From assembly GCA_009889515.1 (NCBI GenBank), contig WUQR01000068.1, forward strand, positions 224,211 to 288,210: a stretch of 64,000 bases of DNA, written 5' to 3'. The translations under genes were made by a program, and so were the position numbers. Below are positions 52,852 to 60,891 of this stretch, piece after piece. The notes under the pieces are model-generated. The model made no database searches. It saw only the letters and a program-made list of their open reading frames with translations, and was not told the origin of the DNA. This stretch comes from Nitrososphaerota archaeon (GTDB lineage Archaea > Thermoproteota > Nitrososphaeria_A > Caldarchaeales > Calditenuaceae). The first letter of the stretch is position 1. Each line of letters begins with the position of its first letter.

Positions 52852-53949
52852 TTGAGGAGGCTATTAATCGCCACAATACTAGTTGCAGCCATCCTAGCGT
52901 CAATCCATGTCCCGGCTATTGGGCAGGAGTGTATCCGAGACCTCACACCGGGTGAGGGGGTTGAGGGCGAGCTCCGTGGGCCCGAGAACAGCGGAGAGAC
53001 TCACACCTACTGTGTAAGGGTGGAGGAGGGGTCATGGGTATCGGTCTCGGTCGAGATGTATCATAAGGAGCTGCTCACCTCTAGGATAATAACGGGTATA
53101 GCCCAGGAGGGTGGTGGCTTCCTACTTTATAGGGACGAGGTCCTTCCAACGGGCGGATCCAAGGCCTACAGCTACAACTGGTATGTATCGGGCTCCGACA
53201 CAAATCTTAGGGTTATCCTCACCAGCGTTGCAAACCGCTTGGCGCCGTCAGTAGTGGGGTATAGAGTCTCAGTAAGCGTAAGTAAAGCAGTGGACGCGGG
53301 CAGAGTCGTCGTTAAGTCAGGTCCAGGCATGGAAGAGTCCTTCACTCTCAACATCGGAGACGCGCCGGGCGACGTCTACTCGGCTGAAGCACTGCCTGAG
53401 CTCCCAAAGATAAGTCAGGGGCAGTCTCTCGGTTTTGCCGGACACCTCTCGGCCAACATCGTCAAGGAGACTGAGAAGGGGGCTGAGCTCTATGGTGGAA
53501 GGGACACGTCAGACATCTACGCCCTCCCGGTCGAGGCTCCGGCGAACAGCCGCATAAACATAACCGTAACACCGCCCAAGGGCGCCACACTGCTGGTCGT
53601 CCTGAGGTCTGAGGACGGCGCAGCCCTCGTCTCAGCAGCATCGAGAAAGGCCGGTGAGCCAGCCACAATCTCGACCAGCTTCAGCAAAGCAGTCAAGGAT
53701 GGGAGACTGCTGATCGACGTACAGCTCTTGAGATCCGATGTGCCAGACGTATCATATACTGTGGATGTTGTTTTGAGCGAGCCGCCCAAGCCCGAGACGC
53801 AGGTTGAGTTTAAGCCCCCGTTCCCAGAGTCTCAGGCGAGGACGATAGTGATAGGCTTCTCTGCCACCGTTATCGCCGTGACTATCGCCTCGGTCGTTAT
53901 CGGCTGGTTCAGGAGGAGGCCGGAGAGGCAGCCAGCCTACTACTGGTAG
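52852..53949 (+). CDS. Second anchored surface protein with PPC-like modules
   Basis: 365 residues from a TTG. Signal peptide LLIATILVAAILASIHVPAIG is followed by two repeats of an all-beta unit (VEGELRGPENSGETHTYCVRV...; FAGHLSANIVKETEKGAELYGGRDTSDIYALPV), patterned like bacterial pre-peptidase C-terminal (PPC) domains, then a C-terminal membrane helix (TIVIGFSATVIAVTIASVVI) and a basic tail. The two-part order after the giant gene suggests a companion of the surface layer. The predicted start is within a few bases of the transcription start. Confidence 0.6.
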   Translation: MRRLLIATILVAAILASIHVPAIGQECIRDLTPGEGVEGELRGPENSGETHTYCVRVEEGSWVSVSVEMYHKELLTSRIITGIAQEGGGFLLYRDEVLPTGGSKAYSYNWYVSGSDTNLRVILTSVANRLAPSVVGYRVSVSVSKAVDAGRVVVKSGPGMEESFTLNIGDAPGDVYSAEALPELPKISQGQSLGFAGHLSANIVKETEKGAELYGGRDTSDIYALPVEAPANSRINITVTPPKGATLLVVLRSEDGAALVSAASRKAGEPATISTSFSKAVKDGRLLIDVQLLRSDVPDVSYTVDVVLSEPPKPETQVEFKPPFPESQARTIVIGFSATVIAVTIASVVIGWFRRRPERQPAYYW

Positions 53950-53953
53950 AGGG

Positions 53954-55327
53954 ATGCAGCCTATACAGACCCTCAGGGAGCTCTCACTAGCCCTAGGTAC
54001 GGGCAGGCTCACCTGCGAGGAAATAGTCACGCACATGCTCAAGCGCATCGGCGAGCTTAACCCAACACTAAGGGCGTACATAACAGTCTCAGATGAGGCG
54101 GCCCTAGCCTCGGCGAGGGAGGCGGACGCAGAGCTCAAGAGGCGAGGCCCCAGGTCCACCCTACACGGAGCACCACTGGCGGTCAAGGACATGATCGCTG
54201 TCGAGGGCCTACCCATGACAGCCGGCTCCAAGGTCCTCGGCGCCAAGAAGGCGAAGCGTGACGCAGAGTGTGTCCACAGGGCCCGCACGGCCGGAATGAT
54301 AGTCCTAGGCACAACAAACCTACACGAGTTCGCCGCAGGCACCACAAATCTAAACATCCACTATGGCCACGTGAGGAATCCCTGGAACACCGAGCTTATA
54401 TCCGGGGGCTCAAGCGGAGGTTCGGCCGCGGCAGTCGCAGCCGGGCTCGCAGGAATAGCACTGGGCACCGATACGGGCGGCTCTGTAAGGATACCCGCAG
54501 CCCTCTGCGGGGTCCTAGGCCTCAAGCCCAGCAGAGGTCTCATAAGCACTACGGGCGTCTTCCCCCTCTCATGGAGCCTAGACGAGGTCGGAATCCTCGC
54601 TAGAAGCGCCTGGGACGCCTCAGCAGCCCTCCTAGCCCTAGCCAAGCCCCAGGCACCAGCCCCACCCCGAATCCCCCCACCAGCACCCACCAGGCCCAGG
54701 ATAGGCGTCCCCTGGAACCTCTTCGAAGAAAACCTCGAACCCCCGGTCTCCCAGGCCTTCAACTCCTTCCTCCAGACCCTCGAAAACCTCGACGCAGAGA
54801 TCCTAGACTTGGAGCTTCCGTGGGTGCAGCCATCCCTCCGCCACTGGAGAACTATACGAGGCGCCGAGGCTGCCGCCGTCCATAAGAACTGGCTGGAGAC
54901 GAGGCCCCATCTCTACTCCGAGGAGGTTAGGGAGAACCTGGCATCCGGCCTAGGAGTCACGGCCGTCGAATATATAACCGCCCTCCGGGAGAGGGACAAG
55001 ATATCAGCCAAGGCCGCAGCCCTCTTCACAAGCCTAGACGCTATAGCCACCCCCACCCTACCCATAGCCGCACCCAAGATCTCGCTGGTCGAGGGGATGT
55101 CCCTCCAGGAGCGGGCAGAGCTCAGGGCAAAAATGATCTCCCTAACATTCCTGGCAAACCTAGCCGGTCTCCCAGCCATCTCAATACCCGTCAAGCCAGC
55201 CGGAGGGGGGCCTGTCCACGGCGCCCAGCTCATCGGACCGCCTGGGAGCGACTATACGCTCCTCGGGATAGCCTGGGAGTACGAGTTCACCGTTAACGGG
55301 TTCAGCTTCCCAGCCCCATTATATTGA
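53954..55327 (+). CDS. Amidase-signature enzyme (GatA-like)
   Basis: 457 residues. The Ser-cisSer-Lys triad is complete: PLAVKDMIAVEG (Lys), LISGGSSGGSAAAVAAG (cis-Ser) and LGTDTGGSVRIPAALCG (nucleophile Ser). It could be a general amidase or the A subunit of an amidotransferase. GatB and GatC are not visible here, so a stand-alone amidase is more likely. It begins 4 bases after the previous gene's stop. Confidence 0.85.
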   Translation: MQPIQTLRELSLALGTGRLTCEEIVTHMLKRIGELNPTLRAYITVSDEAALASAREADAELKRRGPRSTLHGAPLAVKDMIAVEGLPMTAGSKVLGAKKAKRDAECVHRARTAGMIVLGTTNLHEFAAGTTNLNIHYGHVRNPWNTELISGGSSGGSAAAVAAGLAGIALGTDTGGSVRIPAALCGVLGLKPSRGLISTTGVFPLSWSLDEVGILARSAWDASAALLALAKPQAPAPPRIPPPAPTRPRIGVPWNLFEENLEPPVSQAFNSFLQTLENLDAEILDLELPWVQPSLRHWRTIRGAEAAAVHKNWLETRPHLYSEEVRENLASGLGVTAVEYITALRERDKISAKAAALFTSLDAIATPTLPIAAPKISLVEGMSLQERAELRAKMISLTFLANLAGLPAISIPVKPAGGGPVHGAQLIGPPGSDYTLLGIAWEYEFTVNGFSFPAPLY

Positions 55328-55408
55328 TACCAGGGGCTCCTCCGCGGAGACGATACGTGCTTATAGTTTAATTATGAGTATGGTTGATTGGTTTTCAACG
55401 GTGAGGGG

Positions 55409-55834
55409 ATGGAGAGGAGTTATCAGGTGGCTGAGGACTGCCTCTACACGAAGGATCACAGCTGGGTGAGGCTTGAGGGGAAGAAATACGCCGTGATAGG
55501 AATAACCGACTACGCCCAGAGGAAGCTGAGGGAGATAATCTACGTCGAGCTCCCCAACATTAACACAAGGGTCCAGAAGAGGCAGCCCCTAGCCACGCTG
55601 GAATCCGTAAAGGCCAGCACAAGCCTATACTCGCCCATTTCAGGCCGCGTAGTGGAAGTAAACACGGAGCTCCTAGACAATCCGGAGGTCATAAACGAGT
55701 CGCCCTACAGGGAGGGATGGATCGTAAAGCTCGAGTTCCAGAACAAGGAAGAGCTGGAGAGCCTCCTAACACCCGACGAGTATCAGAGATACGTAGAGGA
55801 GCTCGAGGAGATTGGTGAGGAGGCGGAGGAATGA
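55409..55834 (+). CDS. gcvH: Glycine cleavage system H protein
   Basis: 141 residues, a lipoyl carrier that shuttles the aminomethyl group. CLYTKDHSWVRLEGKKYAVIGITDYAQRKL, ATLESVKASTSLYSPISG (the lipoylated Lys in ESVKAS) and NESPYREGWIVKLEF are all typical. The ATG at 55409 fits the family (an earlier start is at 55388). No gcvT or gcvP is in the window. Confidence 0.93.
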   Translation: MERSYQVAEDCLYTKDHSWVRLEGKKYAVIGITDYAQRKLREIIYVELPNINTRVQKRQPLATLESVKASTSLYSPISGRVVEVNTELLDNPEVINESPYREGWIVKLEFQNKEELESLLTPDEYQRYVEELEEIGEEAEE

Positions 55835-55971
55835 GGGTAAGAGCCAAATGATGTTTCCTACCTCGGCTCGGCCGCAATATCACTACCTCAAACTATCGGC
55901 CGGTCTGATCTTAACCCACTTAGATTCTTCCACCGGGAGTATTACAGCCTGAGGTTTTCAACCACACCCCC

Positions 55972-56151
55972 TCATATCCCTCCCTCCACAATCAGTCTCA
56001 GAAACTCCAGCACAGCTTCTTCTATTTCAATCCCCAAATAAATCAGGCTCGCTTGGTCATGCCACACGACTTTTTGCGAGGGAATTTGACCAATGCAGGC
56101 CAATCTATACCGTGCAGGTTCTTTGATACTTTCGGCGAGGTCTCTTAAAAA
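55972..56151 (-). pseudogene. Possible gene fragment cut by IS110-like element
   Basis: The minus frame is open for 60 codons without a proper start (AESIKEPARYRLACIGQIPS... then GIEIEEAVLEFLRLIVEGGI) and ends with TGA at 55972. The composition is protein-like but there is no ATG or GTG. It stops exactly where the promoter of the DEDD-like gene begins, so it may be the 3' end of a gene displaced by that insertion. I do not recognise a family. Confidence 0.3.
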
Positions 56152-56160
56152 TTATAAACC
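56147..56160 (+). promoter_or_regulatory. Promoter of second IS110-like gene
   Basis: AAAATTATAAACC has a TATA core at 56151-56157. Transcription would start near 56178, about 6 bases before the ATG at 56184, favouring that start over the GTG at 56169. Confidence 0.55.
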
Positions 56161-56183
56161 GCTCGGCAGTGGGTTCGCTAGTC

Positions 56184-56999
56184 ATGCAAGAGGCTTTATA
56201 TGCGTCCGGGATAGCAGTCAGAAGATATTTTGTGGACGTCCACATAGACACAAAGAGGAGACACCACGTAGTATACGACGGCCAAGGAATTAGGAGGCTC
56301 GGTAGTTTAACGGATATTCCGGCTGAGAAAGGAGATGAGGTCTACGTAGACACTCTATTTGGAGCAATCTACGACGAAGTTCAAGAACTTTTGAAGAGAG
56401 GGGTAAGGGTGTTCGTCTTAAAGAGGACAGATATCCTTCCTCGGCTGAGAAGAGCAAACAACATTGAAAAGAGTCATGAAAATGATGCGAAGATTTTGTC
56501 AATGATAGACAGCACCTATTACCATGAGATATGCGAAGATGAAATAAAACTAAGGGAACTAATAGTTGAATATAACAAATGTTTGAAGCTTCTGAAAATG
56601 ATGCAGCAATTAAATGGAAAGTCTAAAGCCTTCAAGGAAGCTCAACTTATTATACGGAGAGAGAAAGCACGGCTCGCCAGAAGAATAAATAAGGTAGCTG
56701 AGAAAGCAATATCAAGCTATAATAAAGTTTGCGACGCCCTCAAACTCTCCTACGGTAGTTTTTATGGGAGGGCAGCTCTCGCAGATATTCTGTTACACAT
56801 TGACTTCGGTAGAGGTCTTCGTAAGATCTTAAGCTATTTGGGTCGTCATCAGCACAATCGAGGCCACTATAATGGGAGGCTGAAAAAAGTGTTGGAAAGC
56901 TTATCGATAAGCGTCTACAAAAAACAGAAGATTAGAGCACGAGAACAGGTCGAGATTCTAAAGACTATCAGGAGGATCTTGGCTGGCGGTCCGGCTTGA
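56184..56999 (+). CDS. Divergent IS110-like DEDD (RuvC-fold) protein, copy 2
   Basis: 271 residues from the ATG at 56184. The order matches copy 1 (13584-14477): VRRYFVDVH (first Asp), GDEVYVDTLFGAIYDEVQEL, RGVRVFVLKRTD, then EKSHENDAKILS (in the family TDxxDA the first Asp is His here), a long helical hairpin, and ALADILLHIDFGRGLRKILSYLGRHQHNRGHYNG, which aligns with the Transposase_20 end but lacks its serine. The final GGPA codons overlap the closing stem of a 3' RNA. Low-GC codon use differs from the neighbours, which suggests a foreign origin. There is no sign of terminal inverted repeats. Confidence 0.65.
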   Translation: MQEALYASGIAVRRYFVDVHIDTKRRHHVVYDGQGIRRLGSLTDIPAEKGDEVYVDTLFGAIYDEVQELLKRGVRVFVLKRTDILPRLRRANNIEKSHENDAKILSMIDSTYYHEICEDEIKLRELIVEYNKCLKLLKMMQQLNGKSKAFKEAQLIIRREKARLARRINKVAEKAISSYNKVCDALKLSYGSFYGRAALADILLHIDFGRGLRKILSYLGRHQHNRGHYNGRLKKVLESLSISVYKKQKIRAREQVEILKTIRRILAGGPA

Positions 57000-57135
57000 T
57001 GGAGGGAAAAGAGCCGTATGAATGCCGGCACCGAGACCCTTATCGCTGAGAGCCATAGGCTCAAGGCGCCTACGGGTCTATTGCTAAGGCTTCATATGGC
57101 TCTCCCAGATATTGTCAGGCTGGTAACCGCCAGTC
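56981..57135 (+). ncRNA. Rod-shaped 3' RNA of IS110-like gene, copy 2
   Basis: P1 pairs GGCTGGCGGT (56981-56990) with ACCGCCAGTC (57126-57135). P1b pairs CCGGC (56991-56995) with GCTGG (57119-57123), leaving a 2-nt bulge (TA) on the 3' strand, as in copy 1. P2 pairs GGGA (57004-57007) with TCCC (57103-57106), has an AAA bulge, then GAGCCGTATGAA (57011-57022) with TTCATATGGCTC (57091-57102) and GCC with GGC. The tip holds AGACCC (57034-57039) with GGGTCT (57074-57079) and GAGCC-ATA-GGCTC (57050-57062). Sequence differs greatly from copy 1 but the pairing is kept, so selection on structure is likely. Confidence 0.68.
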
Positions 57136-57291
57136 AACTCTCGAGATCCCTCAATTATTTCTAATTAATTCTATCTGGCAGGGTTAAAGTTAGTGTAAAG
57201 GTTTATACGTATCAGATCAGAGTACGTAGTGGTGACCGGACTGCGACCTTCCGCGACCAGTTATGGGGGAAATAGGGGTGAGAATAGCTAG
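57136..57291. other. Spacer with promoter for next gene
   Basis: AT-rich after the RNA. GGTTTATACG (57201-57210) may be the TATA for the 57292 gene, with GGGGTGA 10 bases before its start. Confidence 0.4.
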
Positions 57292-57627
57292 TTGAAAGTG
57301 CGAGTATACAGGGTCTCCTCCTACACCGACCCCGAGACCGGGAGGCCCGGCAAGATAATAGAGCTGGTGGAGGTCAGGAGGATCCAGCAGGCCAGCGCCC
57401 TAGGCACCGGTCCGGAGGAATATATAATGGCTCAGAGGCTACTCCAGAGCCTCATGGCGCAGCTCCAGAGCATGGGCTTAGTGCCACCTCAAAGGGACAT
57501 AATCCTCCCAAAGCTAACCCTGATTCTGACCGAGGAGGAGTACGACCTGCTAGGTGTCAAGCTCGAGGTGAATGAGGAGTTCGACCTAGAGTTCAGGGAC
57601 GGGAAGATAACGTTCAAGCCAGTGTAA
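57292..57627 (+). CDS. Small conserved archaeal protein, possibly arcadin-1-like
   Basis: 111 residues from a TTG with a ribosome-binding-like GGGGTGA. The start MKVRVYRVSSYTDPETGRPG then IIELVEVRR, and the end LTEEEYDLLGVKLEVNEEFDLEF, resemble arcadin-1, a small protein encoded near the actin homologue crenactin in Crenarchaeota. No crenactin is in the window and I recall the family only roughly, so this name is tentative. Confidence 0.5.
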   Translation: MKVRVYRVSSYTDPETGRPGKIIELVEVRRIQQASALGTGPEEYIMAQRLLQSLMAQLQSMGLVPPQRDIILPKLTLILTEEEYDLLGVKLEVNEEFDLEFRDGKITFKPV

Positions 57628-57643
57628 CCTACCGCGGGTGCCT

Positions 57644-57793
57644 ATGCCTAGGATATTTTTCAAGTGTATAATCTGCCGCGAGGAGAGGGAGGCGGTGATC
57701 GTCTTCGAGAAGGGCGAGTATCTACAGGTCACGTGTGAGAGGGGGCATACACAGTTCATAAACAAGAAGGAGGCGCGCATCACCGGTGGGTGA
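57644..57793 (+). CDS. 49-residue zinc-ribbon-like microprotein
   Basis: An ATG ORF with CIIC near the start and CERGH in the second half, a CxxC...CxxxH set that could bind zinc, framed by VIVFEKGEYLQVT. It lies 16 bases after the previous stop on the same strand and overlaps the 3' end of convergent gltX by 14 bases. No family is recognised, but composition and motif look like a real protein. Confidence 0.55.
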   Translation: MPRIFFKCIICREEREAVIVFEKGEYLQVTCERGHTQFINKKEARITGG

Positions 57794-59507
57794 AGATGTA
57801 TAGGCCTGGTCCATCCTTCACACAGTAGCCGAAGCGCTCAAACTGGACGACAGTTCCCAAGGCTATCTTGGTCTCGTATGGCTCGACGAGTCCTTCAACG
57901 GTCTTCAGGCTCTCGGTGTTCAGCTCCTCTCCGCGGAAGAGCTGGTCCGGAATAAGCACCCTCAGCTTTGACGCGCCCTCGGGAACCCACTGGATCACTT
58001 GAAGCCCAGGCTCGGGGCCTCCCTCCTCGGCCTCGCAGATAAGGGCATCACCGTCCAAGCCTAGGACCTTGAGGTTTACAAAGTATTTGAGCCTGAACCT
58101 GTCGCCGGGTTTGAGGTTCTCGGCGTCGCTGCCCGGAATGTACACGGTCTCGCCAACCTCGATGGTCCTGCTCCCCATATCCGTGGACGGGTGGAGCGGT
58201 GCTGTAACGAGTCTCCTATGAGCCTCCCTGATGATTACCTTACGCGGGCTCGGTGTGAAGAAGAGCCTAGGTGTTTTCGGGTCCAGTATCTTCCTGTTGA
58301 TTGCGTAGAGTAGCTCCCATGAGTAGAGCTTCCTGCTGGGAGTGAGGGCGACGTAGGACTTGACGAACTCCTTTAATGCCTCTGGCGATATGCCCCTCCT
58401 CCTGGCCGAAGTTACTGTGCCTAGCCTCGGGTCATCCCAGCCCTCCACGACCCCGCGCTCAATCAGCTCCCTAATCTTCCTCCTAGAGAGTGGTGTGCCC
58501 TCGAACTCGAACCTAGAGTACTCTACGTAGACAGGGTTCTTCAGCCCCAATCTCTCGCGTATGGCGTCTTGGAGGGCGTCCCGGAACATGAACTCTGACG
58601 TCCTTAAGACGTGTGTGACTCCGCAGACAGCGTCTTGGATTGCGACGGCGAAGTCGTAGGTGGGCCAGACGATGTATCTATCACCCTTAAGGGGGTGTGG
58701 GTGGTCGACTATTCTGAATAGGACTGGATCTCTGAGGGCGGTGTTCTGGCTCTGAGGGTCTCCCGCGAACCTCACAACTGCCTCGCCCTCTGACATTGCG
58801 CCTGAGAGCATCTCATCCCACTTATCTAGGTGCCATGAAGTGTCCATTGAGCGGTGGCTACAGGCCACTCCCTTAGACCTCTGCTTCGCCATCTCCTCCT
58901 TGCTGCAGCTGCAGACGTAGAGGTGTCCACCCTCAAACAGCCGCCTAGCGTACTCGTAGTAGAGCTCCATGTCGTCGCTGTTGTTTTTCTCCGCATCCCA
59001 CTTGACGCCACACCACCTATACCCTTCCCTGTAGGAGTCGTAGTATTCGGCCCTCACCTTCCTAGGGTTGGTGTCCTCAAACCTGAGCCAGAGGAATCCG
59101 CGATATCTCTCCCTGTAGAGGTAGTTTATGATTCCGTGGAATGCGTGTCCCAGGTGCATGTAGCCGCTCGGCTCAGGCGGTAGGCGTAGAACCACTGCAC
59201 CCTCAATAGCGGCTGGAAGGTCAGGTAGCTGTCTCTCCACTTCCCTCCTAGGCTTCTCTGCTAGGAGGTGTGGAGCTATCTCGGACAGCGAGACCTCGAT
59301 GGTCTGTAAATCCAGCGAGTTTACCCATGCAACAGCCTCCTTAACGGCCTCGACTACTTGGCTCACGACGCTCTTGGCGGCCGGTATTTCTGCAATAACC
59401 TTAGACACGACAGGTCCGACTTGTGCCTTCCCATCGTGATCGAAGGCGTTTTTAAGAGCCCATTTTAGAGCTGCCCGCTTGACCTCTTCGAGGCTAACCG
59501 TGCCCAT
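57780..59507 (-). CDS. gltX: Glutamyl-tRNA synthetase, archaeal type
   Basis: 575 residues. The HIGH-type motif is in RLPPEPSGYMHLGHAFHGI; the zinc-like Cys cluster is CSCSKEEMAKQRSKGVACSH; YSRFEFEGTPLSRRKIREL carries the class I KMSKS-like loop. The C-terminal beta-barrels are typical of the GlnRS-like archaeal GluRS, so it probably charges tRNA-Gln too (non-discriminating), with the amidotransferase elsewhere. The start overlaps the end of the GTPase gene by 14 bases. Confidence 0.93.
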   Translation of the reverse strand: MGTVSLEEVKRAALKWALKNAFDHDGKAQVGPVVSKVIAEIPAAKSVVSQVVEAVKEAVAWVNSLDLQTIEVSLSEIAPHLLAEKPRREVERQLPDLPAAIEGAVVLRLPPEPSGYMHLGHAFHGIINYLYRERYRGFLWLRFEDTNPRKVRAEYYDSYREGYRWCGVKWDAEKNNSDDMELYYEYARRLFEGGHLYVCSCSKEEMAKQRSKGVACSHRSMDTSWHLDKWDEMLSGAMSEGEAVVRFAGDPQSQNTALRDPVLFRIVDHPHPLKGDRYIVWPTYDFAVAIQDAVCGVTHVLRTSEFMFRDALQDAIRERLGLKNPVYVEYSRFEFEGTPLSRRKIRELIERGVVEGWDDPRLGTVTSARRRGISPEALKEFVKSYVALTPSRKLYSWELLYAINRKILDPKTPRLFFTPSPRKVIIREAHRRLVTAPLHPSTDMGSRTIEVGETVYIPGSDAENLKPGDRFRLKYFVNLKVLGLDGDALICEAEEGGPEPGLQVIQWVPEGASKLRVLIPDQLFRGEELNTESLKTVEGLVEPYETKIALGTVVQFERFGYCVKDGPGLYIFTHR

Positions 59508-60729
59508 GAGCCATCGCGGACTGTATCTTCACCACGTCCCTATCCTTCAGCCTATAGTCTGCGGGGAGTCTGAGACCTGTCCTCGCGTCTATGGCGTAGA
59601 GGAGGCCCTTGGCCAGGTCCTTGTGAATCCTCTCGGCTAGGTCCCTGACAGTCGAGTTGGGTGGCATGAGTATAGCATCTGGCAGAACGTTCCCCCGCGT
59701 ATCGGCATACTTCGTGATGTCCGCGACTGGGTAAACCACATTCATCCCCAAGAGCTTGAATACCGCGGTGTTGATGGCGAACTGTACGCCAGTCCTCATA
59801 TACCTCCCCAGTATCCGCTCGTTAATCATCTCCAAGGCCCAGAGCTGCTGCTGTGTCAGCATAGACCTGTTTACTATCTGGAACTTCTCCTCGCCGGGGA
59901 GGTACTTGATCAACCCCTTCTGCTCAGCCCGCCTCAGTATGAGCTCCGCCTCCGCGCTGCACGGCACGACTATCTTGTCAGGAAACCTCTCCTGAAGCTC
60001 TCTGTAAAACTTCTCCGACCCCTCAATATCCATCTTGTTGGCAATGATTATTGTGGGCTTGGACACCTCCCTAAGCGTCTCGCTGAACTTCCTATCATCC
60101 ATCATGCTCCAGTTGTCAAACTCCTTTTCCTTGAGCCCGCTCCTCGCAAGGGCCTCCTCGACGTGCTGCTGTGTAATCTTCATACCTTTGAGCGGCTCAG
60201 AGAGGGCCTCAGCCAGGCTCTTCCCAGTCTTAATTGTCTTTGAGATCCTATCCTGATTCCGCTCTATAATCTTCATCAGCCAAATCACTATTTCCTCCTC
60301 TATGTCGAAAACATCGGCCACCGGGTTACCTTTACCCGGCTCTGTGAGCCTTCCCTCCTCGTCAACACTTCCAGACGCGTCCACTACGTGGAGGAGGGCG
60401 TCGGCCTGTGCGGCGACTGAGAGGAACTGGTTCCCAAGCCCCTTCCCAGCCCACGCACCCTTAATCAGGCCCGGAAGGTCAACTATCTCGATAGGAATAT
60501 GCCTCCACCCCTCTCTACAATACGAGTTCCTAGGATTACACTTCACCCCCAACTCAACATCCACGCAAGGAGTAACAGCGTAGCACGAGCCTACGTTAGG
60601 AGCCTTAGTGGTAAATGGATATGTTGAGATCTCTGCGGAGAGCAGGGTGGCCGCGTTGAAGAACGTCGTCTTACCAGTGTTTGTCTTACCTATCAGCCCA
60701 ATCTTAATCAACCGAATACCCCTTACCAC
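59494..60729 (-). CDS. YchF/Ygr210-type GTP-binding protein with TGS domain
   Basis: 411 residues. G1 GLIGKTNTGKTTFFNAAT, G3 IVDLPGLIKGAWAGKGLGNQFL, G4 NKMD in TIIIANKMDIEGS, and SAxAE in VVPCSAEAELILRR. The C-terminal TGS domain includes YPVADITKYADTRGN, LPDAILMPPNSTVRDLAERI and KDRDVVKIQSAMAHG. The family is linked to ribosomes and translation quality, but no definite role is known. It is co-transcribed with gltX. Confidence 0.9.
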   Translation of the reverse strand: MVRGIRLIKIGLIGKTNTGKTTFFNAATLLSAEISTYPFTTKAPNVGSCYAVTPCVDVELGVKCNPRNSYCREGWRHIPIEIVDLPGLIKGAWAGKGLGNQFLSVAAQADALLHVVDASGSVDEEGRLTEPGKGNPVADVFDIEEEIVIWLMKIIERNQDRISKTIKTGKSLAEALSEPLKGMKITQQHVEEALARSGLKEKEFDNWSMMDDRKFSETLREVSKPTIIIANKMDIEGSEKFYRELQERFPDKIVVPCSAEAELILRRAEQKGLIKYLPGEEKFQIVNRSMLTQQQLWALEMINERILGRYMRTGVQFAINTAVFKLLGMNVVYPVADITKYADTRGNVLPDAILMPPNSTVRDLAERIHKDLAKGLLYAIDARTGLRLPADYRLKDRDVVKIQSAMAHGHG

Positions 60730-60865
60730 CAGATTGTCGCCGCTGAGAGAAAAACCTTCCCCGCCACTTCACCGCTTCAAGCCCCTTAGATGAGCTGGTT
60801 GGACCAGGCCTCGGCGTGTGTGGATTCAAGTCCTCCAAAATAATCTCTTTGAAAACCCATAAATA

Positions 60866-60877
60866 CGGCTACAAATA
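60866..60877 (+). promoter_or_regulatory. Promoter of dpp/opp operon
   Basis: ACAAATATAAAG is a good TATA/BRE match 15-26 bases before the ATG at 60892, so the mRNA is likely leaderless. Confidence 0.6.
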
Positions 60878-60891
60878 TAAAGTTGTTGAGA

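Noticed and set aside
53954..55327. GatA of the tRNA-dependent amidotransferase
   Set aside because: No gatB or gatC is visible near it, and the amidase signature alone does not decide; kept as a general amidase.
60782..60840. tRNA-like string with a D-arm-like CTGGTTGGACCAG and a T-loop-like GGATTCAAGTCC
   Set aside because: No acceptor stem can be formed, the base before the T loop does not pair, and there is no anticodon stem. It is at best an old tRNA fragment.
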